From: Actinomycetota bacterium
Lineage (GTDB): Bacteria > Actinomycetota > Actinomycetes > Actinomycetales > Kineosporiaceae
Direction of reading: 5' to 3'
NCBI GenBank assembly: GCA_030837505.1
Contig: JAUPKJ010000080.1
Span: 1 to 33,770, forward strand
DNA: 33,770 nucleotides
In this document: positions 8,724-16,615 of the stretch, piece by piece
Layout of the letters: the number at the start of each line of letters is the position of its first letter
How positions within the stretch are numbered: position 1 is the stretch's first letter
Position numbers and translations under genes: made by a program
Notes under the pieces: generated by a model
What the model saw: only the letters and a program-made list of their open reading frames with translations
The model's database searches: none
What the model was told of the DNA's origin: nothing

Positions 8724-8759
8724 GATCATGTCGTCACGGCCGATCATGTCGTCACGGCC
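8724..8759. repeat. Two perfect 18-bp tandem repeats
   Basis: GATCATGTCGTCACGGCC occurs twice in perfect tandem, between the APH-like gene start and the end of the GGDEF-EAL gene. The unit carries GATC and ATGTCGTCA elements. It lies where the kinase gene promoter should be. Confidence 0.9.
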
Positions 8760-8760
8760 C

Positions 8761-8808
8761 TGGACTGCGCAAGATGCGGACTGCGCAACATGTGGACCGC
8801 GCAAGACG
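8761..8808. repeat. Three imperfect 16-bp tandem repeats
   Basis: Units at 8761-8776 (TGGACTGCGCAAGATG), 8777-8792 and 8793-8808 differ by only two to four bases from each other. Each has a GCGCA core; in the first two it reads as the palindrome TGCGCA. They directly follow the 18-bp repeats and end 4 nt before the stop codon of the GGDEF-EAL gene. Possible protein-binding iterons, or simple slippage repeats. Confidence 0.85.
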
Positions 8809-8811
8809 TGT

Positions 8812-11487
8812 TCAGACTGAAACATCCTGTACGAGGAGGGAGGGGACGTCCTCGGAGGGCACCGGTCGGGAGAACAAGTACCCCTGGCCGAAGGGGCAGC
8901 CCAAACTCCTCAGAGTGTCCCGCTGTATCGAGGTCTCGACCCCCTCGGCGACAACGGAGAGTCCCATCCCTTCGGCGATCGCCAGGATCGCTCGAATGAT
9001 CACGCTGTCGACGGCCTCCTCGGTGATTCCCGAGACGAATGATTTGTCGATCTTCAGTCCGTCCAGTGGGAACCGTTTCACATAGGCGAGGTTCGAGTTG
9101 GAGATCCCGAAGTCATCGAGCGTGAACCGCACGCCCTCGGAGTTCAAGGCCACGACGCTCTCGTGGATCCCTGCGGGCAGTTCCCCCCGCTCGGCCACCT
9201 CCAGCCAGAGCGCTCCGGCCGGCAGCCCGACGTCGGCCAGGGCCCTTCGGGTGGTCGCTGCCAACAGCGAATCATCCAACTGCAACGAGGACAGGTTGAC
9301 GTGCATCGCCAGGTCGTGGCCTTCCGGCAGAGCGCGCCACCGGGCCAGCCGGGCGCAGGCCTCCTGGATGACCCAGCGCCCGATGTCGACGATGGCGCCC
9401 GTCTCCTCGGCGATCGGGATGAACTGCGTGGGAGGGAGCAGGCCCTTCACCGGATGCTGCCAGCGCAGCAACGCCTCGAGCGCCGTCACCCGGGACGAGG
9501 CGAGATCGACGATCGGCTGGTAGTGGAGCACGAGTTCGTGCCGTTCGAGCGCCTTGAGGATGTCGACCTCCAGGCTCCAGCGATCCAGGGAGCGCAGGGA
9601 GTCGTCCTCATCGAAAATCTCGATTCGGCCTCTGTCCTTGCCCCGGCCCCTGTCCTTGGCCGCGTACATGGCCGCATCGGCGTCACGGAGCAGGTCCCCG
9701 GGGGTCCGCCGGTCACCCGCGGAGGCCAGGACCCCACCGACACTCATCGAGATCTGGATGAACTCCCCCCGCAGGTCGAACGGCTCGTCGAGGGACCGCA
9801 GCAGCCTGCCTCCCACGTCGTCGATCTCCTGTGGACTGTGGATCCCCTCCAGGAGGACGACGAATTCGTCCCCTCCGAAACGGGCCAGGGTGTCGGAAGG
9901 GCGCAGACAGTTCGACAACCGGACAGCCACCTGTCGCAACAGCTCGTCCCCGGCCTCGTGGCCGAGCCGGTCATTGACGGCCTTGAACTTGTCCAGGTCG
10001 CAGAACAGCAGCCCCAACTTCGAGGCGGTCCGCAACGCCAGAGCCGTTTCGGCCTTGGCTGTGATCAGGCTCCGGTTCGCCAGCCCTGTGAGGGGATCAT
10101 GGGTGGCCCGCCGGACCAGTTCGTCCTCGAGTTTCTTGCGTTCCTCGATGACCCTCGTGGAGAGCACGACAGTGGACGCTTGTTCGGAGGCCATGTGCAG
10201 GAAGGTCTCGACCCAGACCCATGAGCCGCCCGCGGCCCGCATCCGGCACTCCACCGCGGGAGAGGTGCAGGCACAGCTCAAAGTCCTGCTCAGGGCCGCA
10301 GACAACCGGGAACGGTCCTGAGGGTGGACGAGTTCGATGAGATCAGTGCCCAACAGGGTCGACGGGTCGTGTCCCAGCCCCCGCGCGTAGGAGGGCGAGG
10401 CGTAGACGAACCGTCCCTCGGCATCCACGACGCTGATGAGATCGTTGATCGAATCGGTGATCAGCCGGGAAGAGGCCTCGCTCTCCTGCAGCGCCCGGTA
10501 CAGGGAGATGTTCTCCAGCACGGCCCCCACGGTGACCGCGAAGGTGTCGAGCACCTCAGCGGTGATGGGTCCCGTCCCCGGACGGTTTCCGGTGATCCTC
10601 AGCAGATGGGACACCCGTCCCTCCGACGTCACCGGCACGTACAGAACAGCCTGGACCGCAGTACCGACCGTCTCCAGGCCCCACCAGTGTTTTCCACCGG
10701 CGAGAACGTTCCACCCCTCCAGTTGCGGAACGGGACGCGGCCAGGTGCCGAGTTCCTCCGACGAGAGTCCCGAGTGCTCACGCACCTCCAGCAGGTCGTC
10801 CCCGACCGCCAGGACCGCCTTCGTCCTGGCCTCCGACAGCTCCCCCAGAAGGACGATCACCTCTCGCAACAGGTCACCACTGTCCAGGATCCGCGACAGG
10901 CGGTGCCCGGCCAGGGCCAACCGTTCGAGAGCAGCGCCCCGGGCCCGGGCTTCGACCGAGACGAGCAGACGTTGGGCCACCGACCCCAGGAGCGCCAGAT
11001 CCTTTTCGTCGAACGGATCGCCGCTGCTGCGATAGAGCACGAGCAACAGATCGGGGGATTCCCTCCCCAGAGGTACCCAGGCCCCGGACCGCACTCCGAA
11101 CCCGGTCAGGCACGACGGCCTGTTCGGACTGTCGTCCTCCAGCCGGGCCCACGTCCCCCGACCGCTCCGACGGACCTGGGTCCCGGCCGGACAGATGGGC
11201 CAGCCGTCCGTGAGCGCCGGGTTGTCCTCGGGCAGGCCGCAGGACCCCAGCACGCTCATGTGAGCCGTATCCGGATCCGCCCCGACCAGACACACGATGC
11301 CGGCCTCGAAGACCTCCGACAGAACCGTCAGAGCCGTGTCGACCAGTTCCTCGGAAGTGCCGGGCTGCCCGAAGACCGTCAACAAGCGGATGAGGCGCGC
11401 CGAGTCCCGGTAGGCGTCGTGCGCAGCCCAGACCGCTGCGTCGAGCCTCGACTGAAGATCTTCATGAGGAGGGGGGGAAGCGCTCAA
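8812..11487 (-). CDS. GAF-GAF-PAS-GGDEF-EAL cyclic-di-GMP signalling protein
   Basis: An 891-residue cytosolic protein with no membrane segment. The start is TTG at 11487: AAGGAG lies 8 nt upstream (CTCCT on the plus strand at 11496-11500). Two GAF-like sensory regions occupy about 25-325, a PAS domain about 330-445, a GGDEF diguanylate-cyclase domain about 455-615 and an EAL phosphodiesterase domain about 640-885. The cyclase motif FGGDEF (537-542) is intact, with the preceding DLDKFKAVNDRLGHEAGD metal-binding strand. The EAL motif (E671-A-L) and the downstream DDFGISNSNLAYVKRFPLDGLKID segment are also present, so both activities may be functional. It is divergent from the FIST gene, with about 210 bp shared between them. 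Confidence 0.95.
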   Translation of the reverse strand: MSASPPPHEDLQSRLDAAVWAAHDAYRDSARLIRLLTVFGQPGTSEELVDTALTVLSEVFEAGIVCLVGADPDTAHMSVLGSCGLPEDNPALTDGWPICPAGTQVRRSGRGTWARLEDDSPNRPSCLTGFGVRSGAWVPLGRESPDLLLVLYRSSGDPFDEKDLALLGSVAQRLLVSVEARARGAALERLALAGHRLSRILDSGDLLREVIVLLGELSEARTKAVLAVGDDLLEVREHSGLSSEELGTWPRPVPQLEGWNVLAGGKHWWGLETVGTAVQAVLYVPVTSEGRVSHLLRITGNRPGTGPITAEVLDTFAVTVGAVLENISLYRALQESEASSRLITDSINDLISVVDAEGRFVYASPSYARGLGHDPSTLLGTDLIELVHPQDRSRLSAALSRTLSCACTSPAVECRMRAAGGSWVWVETFLHMASEQASTVVLSTRVIEERKKLEDELVRRATHDPLTGLANRSLITAKAETALALRTASKLGLLFCDLDKFKAVNDRLGHEAGDELLRQVAVRLSNCLRPSDTLARFGGDEFVVLLEGIHSPQEIDDVGGRLLRSLDEPFDLRGEFIQISMSVGGVLASAGDRRTPGDLLRDADAAMYAAKDRGRGKDRGRIEIFDEDDSLRSLDRWSLEVDILKALERHELVLHYQPIVDLASSRVTALEALLRWQHPVKGLLPPTQFIPIAEETGAIVDIGRWVIQEACARLARWRALPEGHDLAMHVNLSSLQLDDSLLAATTRRALADVGLPAGALWLEVAERGELPAGIHESVVALNSEGVRFTLDDFGISNSNLAYVKRFPLDGLKIDKSFVSGITEEAVDSVIIRAILAIAEGMGLSVVAEGVETSIQRDTLRSLGCPFGQGYLFSRPVPSEDVPSLLVQDVSV

Positions 11488-11697
11488 TCGTTCGGCTCCT
11501 TATTCCCAGGTCCTCCCGCTGCACGGGCAGGCCGCCCGACGGACCGAAGATCCCTTCTCAACACTCCGCTGCCCATGATCCCAAGTGTGGAAGAAGGACG
11601 AACGAGGTGCTCCCTCTCCTCACAATGGTATCGGCAGGACAGCCCTCCAGGTGTAGCTTGATTCTCGAACAGATCAAGAGTTCTAACGGATCAACCG
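11488..11697. promoter_or_regulatory. Shared upstream region of the GGDEF-EAL and FIST genes
   Basis: A 210-bp divergent intergenic region. It contains the AAGGAG site of the TTG-started GGDEF-EAL gene and a more AT-rich patch (about 11656-11690, ttgattctcgaacagatcaa) near the FIST start, where a promoter is most likely. No consensus -35/-10 pair or perfect palindrome was found. Confidence 0.35.
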
Positions 11698-12900
11698 ATG
11701 AAGTGGAACATGACACCGGTGCCTACGGGGCTGGGAAACAGCAACCACGAGAATTCCCGAACAGCGGGGACACAAGCGGCCACCATCGCGTTCACCCAGT
11801 TGGGCGACGAACCCGCTGCCCTGGTCATCGTGTACTCCTCGGCCCGCTACGACCTCGAACAGCTGCTCTCCGGCGTCAGGAGCGTCACCGGCCCGACCCC
11901 CCTCATCGGCGCCACCACCCACGGACACTTCTTCGACGGACAGTTCGTGGCGCCCGATACCGGAGTCGTGGTCCTGGTGATCTCCCAGGGCTCGTACACC
12001 TTCTCCTTCGGATCGGCCACCGGGATGGTGGGCGACCCGGTCGGAACGGGCAAGGAACTCGCCCGGGCCGCAAAATCCTCGGCCCGGTGGGCAGAGCCCC
12101 CGCCCCATGCCGTTCTGCTCCTGCTTTCCTGCGGCCGGACCGGTGACCAACAACAGTTGCTCAACGGGATCCACCGCGTCCTGGGAGCCGCCGTCCCGGT
12201 CGTCGGCGGCGCCTCCGCCGTCGACCGCCCCCAACTCCCCACCGCCGTCTTCCACGACGACCGTGTTCTGCACGACTCGGCGGTCGGAGTGCTCATCGGC
12301 TCCCACGAACCCCTGAGGGTCGTGCGCGGACACGGCTGGCGCGCCCACGGCCTGCCCCAGCTCGTGACTGATACCGAAGGCAACCTCGTGCGGTCCATCT
12401 CCGGACGCCCCGCCTATGACGTGGTCGAGGAAGCTCTTCGGGAGACCGCCGCCGAACGCGGCGAGACCCCGGGCGAAGAGGGCAGCGACGGCGTCGTGCG
12501 GCTCGGCGGCCGAGGACGCTGTTTCGGCATCATCGAACCCGACGGCTCTCATCTGTTGCGCGGAGGCATCCTCACCGAGGACCGACAGATCCAGACCTGG
12601 GCACCTCTACCGGCCTATTCGTCCATCCAGATGATGTCCTGCACCCAGGACTCCCTGCTCGACGTCTGCGACCAGATCGCCCAGGAGGCCACGGCCGGTC
12701 CCGACGCCGGGCTCCTCCTGGTCTTCGGCTGCGTCGCCCGCTGCGAGATCCTCGGATCCCGTGTGACGGAGGAGGCCACCCGGCTCCAGAACGCCGCAGG
12801 CCAGGTCCGCACCATCGGTTTCTACACCTACGGAGAGTTCGCCCGGACCGTCAGCGCCCTCGGCTTCCACAACGCCACCATCACCGGCCTGGCCCTGTGA
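11698..12900 (+). CDS. FIST-domain sensory protein
   Basis: A 400-residue soluble protein with FIST_N (about 25-225) followed by FIST_C (about 235-395). Marks of the family are LVIVYSSARYDLEQLL, the PLIGATTHGHF strand-turn, VPVVGGASAVD, AVGVLIGS and the C-terminal LLVFGCVARCEILG...GFYTYGEF. FIST proteins are proposed to bind small ligands such as amino acids and usually sit beside signalling enzymes, including cyclic-di-GMP enzymes and chemoreceptors. Here the divergent neighbour is a GGDEF-EAL protein, which supports a sensor-output relationship (inference). The ribosome site before ATG 11698 is weak; ATG 11710 is an alternative. Confidence 0.9.
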   Translation: MKWNMTPVPTGLGNSNHENSRTAGTQAATIAFTQLGDEPAALVIVYSSARYDLEQLLSGVRSVTGPTPLIGATTHGHFFDGQFVAPDTGVVVLVISQGSYTFSFGSATGMVGDPVGTGKELARAAKSSARWAEPPPHAVLLLLSCGRTGDQQQLLNGIHRVLGAAVPVVGGASAVDRPQLPTAVFHDDRVLHDSAVGVLIGSHEPLRVVRGHGWRAHGLPQLVTDTEGNLVRSISGRPAYDVVEEALRETAAERGETPGEEGSDGVVRLGGRGRCFGIIEPDGSHLLRGGILTEDRQIQTWAPLPAYSSIQMMSCTQDSLLDVCDQIAQEATAGPDAGLLLVFGCVARCEILGSRVTEEATRLQNAAGQVRTIGFYTYGEFARTVSALGFHNATITGLAL

Positions 12901-12905
12901 GTGTC

Positions 12906-12924
12906 CCCTCGGCCCCGAAGAGGG
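12906..12924. terminator. Small bidirectional hairpin between convergent genes
   Basis: CCCTC (12906-12910) and GAGGG (12920-12924) with a 9-nt loop lie in the 30-nt gap between the FIST stop codon and the end of the convergent phosphodiester glycosidase gene. The stem is only 5 bp. Confidence 0.4.
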
Positions 12925-12930
12925 CAGCTC

Positions 12931-14355
12931 TCAGCGCCGCACCAGGACCAGAGCGTCGCTGACCTTGCGTTCTTCGGCTCCGCTGGGCCGGTTGACCGCC
13001 TGCCCCCCCACCACCATCGTGGTGGAACCACCGCCGTCGAGGTTCACGGCGTCGCGCAGGCCCAACGCCCGCAGAACCTCGGCGCACTCCCGCAACGTCG
13101 CCCCCACGCTCGTCGTCCTGCGCCCGTCGATGGTCACCAGTTTGAGGACTCCGTCCGGTGTGACCCCGACAGCCGTACGAGGATGGCGATCGAAAAAACT
13201 GCTCGTGTAACCGGGGACGACGGCCTTGCCACCCTCGAGCAACTGGTATCGCCCCGAGACCCCGAACAGCCCCGAGTTCAACGGGATCCGTTTACCGCTG
13301 CTGTCCATCAGGACACTCGTTCGAGTGAAGCACCCCTTGCCGACCTTCAACAACGCAGCGCTGCGGGACCCCGTCGCCTGCAGCGAACTCTGCCCGGCCG
13401 CGAGCTGCACCCCGCGGGTGGCGGACCGTCGGATCACGCAGTTCTTCGCATCCAGGAGAAGCTCGGCTCCCGGCCCCGACGGCGTCCGGGTCGTGAACTC
13501 CGGGGTGAGCAACGAGACGTCCCCCGGCTGAGAACACTTCGTCTGGTCGGTCTGGCCCGCGCAGGCCGCCGGGACCACGGGCGGATGGTTGACGAACTCC
13601 AGTCGCAGCTGGGCTCCGGTCTCACGATGGCGCATCGTGCCCGACCATCGCAGACGGTCCATCCGAACAACCTTGTTCGTCCTCGAGTCCATCAAGAAAT
13701 CGATCTCGTACGGCTGGCCGGACGGCTGGCTGAGCACCTGCCCCCGATAGATCGCCAGCCCCACGGGATCACCGGGATACTTCTTGCTGTCCCCGAGGGC
13801 GAAAAAGGACGCGTTGACCCCCGCCAGGGCCCCGGCCGCGCGCACGATTCCGGTGGTCGTCTCCGTCTTCGCCAGTGCACGGCCGAACCCCGCCTCCAAC
13901 CGGATCTGCGACTGCCGGGGGTCAAGAGCCAGCACACCGACCCTCCACGGGCCCCGGGCCGTGGTACCGATCTCCCGGGAAGCGGCAGGGTCCGTGCCCC
14001 GGACGATGGTGGTCACGGTGAGCCCGGGCGCGACCTGTCGGGTGGTCCGGGTCTCTGGCAGGTCGGGCTCGCCCAGGGGCAGTCCGGCAGGTTTTCGCTG
14101 CGCCGTCCGGCCGGTCTCGTCCACAGATCGTGACGGGGCCCTCTCGGCCCCGAAGACAACACCCGCGACCCCACAAAAAAGGACGATCAGTACGGTACGG
14201 CGCACCCGGGGGATCTGAAGGGCCCGCAGGGCCAGGGTCCGCAGCGCCAGGGTGCGCAGGACGCCGACACGCAGCGAGGCCGCGCAAAAAACGGCGATAC
14301 GCAGGAGCGGTGCGTGCAGGCCGCGGCGCGGGGGCATACGGGATCCAAAAGGCAT
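12931..14355 (-). CDS. Phosphodiester glycosidase (NAGPA/DUF2233) family exported protein
   Basis: A 474-residue protein. The N-terminal 70 residues are basic with an unusual LRTLALRTLALRAL repeat, followed by one hydrophobic segment (VRRTVLIVLFCGVAGVVFG) that should act as an anchor. The rest, probably extracytoplasmic, carries NAGPA-family hallmarks: GVNASFFALGD, HPRTAVGVTPDG and the C-terminal NLDGGGSTTMVVGG. In mammals this fold uncovers mannose-6-phosphate. Bacterial members act on cell-wall or exopolysaccharide phosphodiesters, so a cell-envelope glycan role is inferred. The start is uncertain because no good ribosome site precedes ATG 14355; ATG 14337 (MPPRRGL) is an alternative. Confidence 0.82.
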   Translation of the reverse strand: MPFGSRMPPRRGLHAPLLRIAVFCAASLRVGVLRTLALRTLALRALQIPRVRRTVLIVLFCGVAGVVFGAERAPSRSVDETGRTAQRKPAGLPLGEPDLPETRTTRQVAPGLTVTTIVRGTDPAASREIGTTARGPWRVGVLALDPRQSQIRLEAGFGRALAKTETTTGIVRAAGALAGVNASFFALGDSKKYPGDPVGLAIYRGQVLSQPSGQPYEIDFLMDSRTNKVVRMDRLRWSGTMRHRETGAQLRLEFVNHPPVVPAACAGQTDQTKCSQPGDVSLLTPEFTTRTPSGPGAELLLDAKNCVIRRSATRGVQLAAGQSSLQATGSRSAALLKVGKGCFTRTSVLMDSSGKRIPLNSGLFGVSGRYQLLEGGKAVVPGYTSSFFDRHPRTAVGVTPDGVLKLVTIDGRRTTSVGATLRECAEVLRALGLRDAVNLDGGGSTTMVVGGQAVNRPSGAEERKVSDALVLVRR

Positions 14356-14706
14356 CGAGGCAGGTCCGGCGGAACCTTACCGGACGGTAGGAGCGGTCCG
14401 GTGATACAGAGGACGCCACTCATCATCAGGATCAACAGAGGGTGTCGGACCGCTTCCGGCGCGTTCTTCTCCAACGTCCTCGAACGGCCTGCCTCGAACA
14501 GCCCTTCCCGAACAGCCTGTCCCGAACAGCGGGAGGCGGCTCCTGCCGACGAGGGGAGCACAGAAGGTCCCCCAGTGAACTACCGAATCAATATAATCAA
14601 TGTTGATCTTGATTTATTTAAGATTCCAGACTTGCGGTCTCAACTTCACTGAGGTACAACAGACGTAGGCCGGTCGAAGGGCCGGGGAGGAAACAGGAGG
14701 GACGGC
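14356..14706. promoter_or_regulatory. Divergent intergenic region with an AT-rich island of ATCAA/TTGAT elements
   Basis: This 351-bp gap has no convincing gene. At 14583-14626 the base composition drops sharply to AT-rich. Within it ATCAA occurs at 14587-14591 and 14596-14600, and TTGAT at 14603-14607 and 14609-14613, so the pairs face each other. TATAAT (14592-14597) is a perfect -10 hexamer but has no good -35 at 16-18 bp. The layout suggests a promoter overlapped by operator half-sites for the DUF2089 operon. AGGAGG (14695-14700) is the ribosome site of the next gene. Confidence 0.5.
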
Positions 14707-15069
14707 ATGGACTGGCAGGAGCTGACCCGGCTCACGCAGGGGCAGGAGGTCGTCGTCGAACGGGTTCGTCTGGTGGAGCAGGGGATCACGATCGAAGGAC
14801 AGTTCGAGCTGCCCCAGCTGGCGGGGTTGACCGTCGAGGAGCAGGTCTTCGTGACCGCCTTCGTTCGCTGCCACGGATCGATCAAGGAAATGGAACGGAT
14901 CTTCGGCATCAGTTACCCCACGGTGAAGGCCCGCCTCAACCGCATCGCCGAACAGCTGGAGTTCGTCCAGACGGATCCGGCGCCCTCCCGGGCAGAGATC
15001 ATCGACCGGCTCCGTTGCGGGGAGATCAGTGCCGCGCAGGCCGCCGAGGAACTGGAGGGCCTGCGATGA
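14707..15069 (+). CDS. DUF2089-family predicted DNA-binding protein
   Basis: A 120-residue protein; AGGAGG lies about 6 nt before the ATG. The sequence from QFELPQLAGLTVEEQVFVTAFVRCHGSIKEMERIFGISYPTVKARLNRIAEQL is the DUF2089 core, with a helix-turn-helix (SIKEMERIFGISYPTVKARLNRI) resembling sigma-70 region 4. The usual N-terminal zinc ribbon of longer members is missing. The C-terminal RAEIIDRLRCGEISAAQAAEELEGLR is a SHOCT-like two-helix motif also seen at the N-terminus of the third gene. First gene of a three-gene operon, overlapping the next by ATGA. It probably autoregulates through the AT-rich island upstream (inference). Confidence 0.85.
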   Translation: MDWQELTRLTQGQEVVVERVRLVEQGITIEGQFELPQLAGLTVEEQVFVTAFVRCHGSIKEMERIFGISYPTVKARLNRIAEQLEFVQTDPAPSRAEIIDRLRCGEISAAQAAEELEGLR

Positions 15070-15326
15070 TCCCCGTGCTGCTCATCCTGCGGATCCGCTC
15101 GGAGGGGGGCCGGACCGTCCGCCTCTGGTTGCCCTTGATCCTGCTGTGGGTGCTGCTGCTCCCGATCGCGTTGCCAGTACTGATCGTCCTGTGTCTCATC
15201 GCCCTGGCCCGCGGCGGCAATCCGCTGCGGGTTCCGGTGGCCGGCTGGCAGATCCTGCGGGGTCTGAGGGGGCTGGTCATCGACATCGACGAACCGGACT
15301 CCACCATCTACCTGAAGATCGTTTAA
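15066..15326 (+). CDS. Small membrane protein of the DUF2089/SHOCT-like operon
   Basis: An 86-residue protein. The start ATG overlaps the stop of the DUF2089 gene (ATGA), which implies translational coupling. A basic/polar N-terminus (LRIRSEGGRTVRLW) precedes one long hydrophobic hairpin (LPLILLWVLLLPIALPVLIVLCLIALA). The C-terminal tail (LVIDIDEPDSTIYLKIV) is beta-like. No known enzyme motif. Equivalent small membrane proteins accompany DUF2089 and SHOCT-like genes in other Gram-positive bacteria, so a role in envelope stress sensing is plausible but inferred. Confidence 0.8.
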   Translation: MIPVLLILRIRSEGGRTVRLWLPLILLWVLLLPIALPVLIVLCLIALARGGNPLRVPVAGWQILRGLRGLVIDIDEPDSTIYLKIV

Positions 15327-15355
15327 GGACCGTTCCCGGAGAGGTGACACAAATC

Positions 15356-15787
15356 ATGAACGAACAGCGACAGCAGATCCTCCACATGCTCGCCGAGGGG
15401 AAAATCACTGCTCAGGAGGCTGACCGCCTGCTGCTGGCACTCCAGGACAGCAGCCCGGCCGGGGCCGGCGCAGGGGAGAGACCCAGCGGATCCAAGGCTG
15501 CTCCCCGTTACCTGAGGGTCGTCGTGGACGAGGGTGAGGAGGGAGGCACCAGGGTCAACATCCGTGTGCCACTGCAATTGATCAGGGCCGGGGTCAAGCT
15601 GGCCACTCTCCTGCCGGAGTCGGCCCGCAGCCCTGTCGATCAGGCTCTGTCCGAAGCGGGTGTTCCCTTCGACCTGAGCCGGATCAAAGCCTCGGAGGTC
15701 GAAGAACTGGTCGAGTTCCTCGCCGATCTGAGCGTGGACATCGACGACAAGGACGAGTCGGTGAAGGTACGCATCTTCGCCGAGTGA
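15356..15787 (+). CDS. SHOCT-like domain protein
   Basis: A 143-residue soluble protein. ATG 15356 is preceded by GGAGAGG about 11 nt upstream. The N-terminal QQILHMLAEGKITAQEADRLLLALQ is a SHOCT-like helical hairpin, as in YvlB/LiaX-type envelope stress proteins. A Gly/Ala linker follows, then a domain with PRYLRVVVDEGEEGGTRVNIRVPLQLIRAGVKLATLLPE and acidic strands to the end (SVDIDDKDESVKVRIFAE). The SHOCT-like motif recurs at the C-terminus of the DUF2089 protein, so the two may share a partner. Last gene of the operon, followed by a strong terminator. Confidence 0.83.
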   Translation: MNEQRQQILHMLAEGKITAQEADRLLLALQDSSPAGAGAGERPSGSKAAPRYLRVVVDEGEEGGTRVNIRVPLQLIRAGVKLATLLPESARSPVDQALSEAGVPFDLSRIKASEVEELVEFLADLSVDIDDKDESVKVRIFAE

Positions 15788-15798
15788 GTTCCCCTCCT

Positions 15799-15827
15799 CG
15801 CCGGTCGCTCGTTGGGGGCGACCGGCG
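15799..15827. terminator. Bidirectional terminator hairpin
   Basis: Perfect 10-bp stem CGCCGGTCGC / GCGACCGGCG with a 9-nt loop, filling the gap between the convergent SHOCT-like gene and pentapeptide-repeat gene. Confidence 0.85.
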
Positions 15828-16532
15828 TCAGGGGGCTCCGGCCTCTTGTTCCTCGATGGTTATCCCCAGGGCACCGGCCAAGCTGTGGGCCAGATCGGCC
15901 AGGTCGTAGGAGTCCACGACAGCCCCGCGCAGGGAATGGACACCGGCGATACCGCCGAGGGAACACCGTTGGAAACGAGTGCCGGTCGTGACGGCGTTCG
16001 AGAACTGTGCGCCGGACAGGTCACAGTCCTCGAAACGGACTCCGCGCAGGTCCGCGTTCTGGAAGTCCGCCTGCCGCAGATCGCAGCCGGTGAACAGCAC
16101 CCGGGTGAACCGTGCGAACCGGAACGCGGACATGTCCGCCCGGCAACCCTCCCAACGCACGTCCTTGAGCGGACCGCCGCCCCAGGACAGCCCGGTCGCC
16201 CGGCAGCTCGTGACCGAGGTTCGCACCATCGAGGAGTCCTGGGCCTGCAGGTTCGCCAGGTCGCACCCGATCAGCTCGCAGTCGGACAGCGACACCCGAT
16301 CGAAACGCCCCGGGCCGAACCTGCACGTGGCCAGACGCGACTCCGCGATGTCCGCGTTCACGACGTCCCGCCCGGACAGGTCCAGGTCGACGAAGGACAG
16401 ACAGGCCAGAGCAGCCTCCTCGACGAGGTCGTCCCGGGGCAGTTCTGCGTCCGACAGAGGACGTAACGTCTTCGGGGGCAACGGATCGCGTGTGTCCGGC
16501 GCCCCCCTGCGGGGCGCTGTACCACGGCGCAT
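15828..16532 (-). CDS. Pentapeptide-repeat protein
   Basis: A 234-residue protein with AAGGAG 8 nt upstream of ATG 16532. From about residue 45 to 205 it is built from five-residue A(D/N)LXX-type repeats (for example NADIAESRLATCRF, CDLRQADFQNADLRGVRFEDCDLSGAQFSNA), which fold as a right-handed quadrilateral beta-helix. Unusually many repeat positions hold Cys. The C-terminal helix region (SYDLADLAHSLAGALGITIEEQ) may be a dimer or cap element. Some family members mimic DNA and protect gyrase from quinolones (Qnr, MfpA), but most have no known role. No function is assigned. Confidence 0.9.
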   Translation of the reverse strand: MRRGTAPRRGAPDTRDPLPPKTLRPLSDAELPRDDLVEEAALACLSFVDLDLSGRDVVNADIAESRLATCRFGPGRFDRVSLSDCELIGCDLANLQAQDSSMVRTSVTSCRATGLSWGGGPLKDVRWEGCRADMSAFRFARFTRVLFTGCDLRQADFQNADLRGVRFEDCDLSGAQFSNAVTTGTRFQRCSLGGIAGVHSLRGAVVDSYDLADLAHSLAGALGITIEEQEAGAP

Positions 16533-16581
16533 CCGAACCGCTCCTTAACCGAGAACGACAACTGCTCCGCCAGAATATTGC

Positions 16582-16601
16582 GGGGCCCTCCGACGGGCCC
16601 C
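16582..16601 (-). terminator. Hairpin terminator after the HEAT-like gene
   Basis: GGGGCCC / GGGCCCC, a perfect 7-bp stem with a 6-nt loop, 14 nt past the stop codon of the gene ending at 16616. Confidence 0.75.
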
Positions 16602-16615
16602 GGGCGGGTCGGGCC

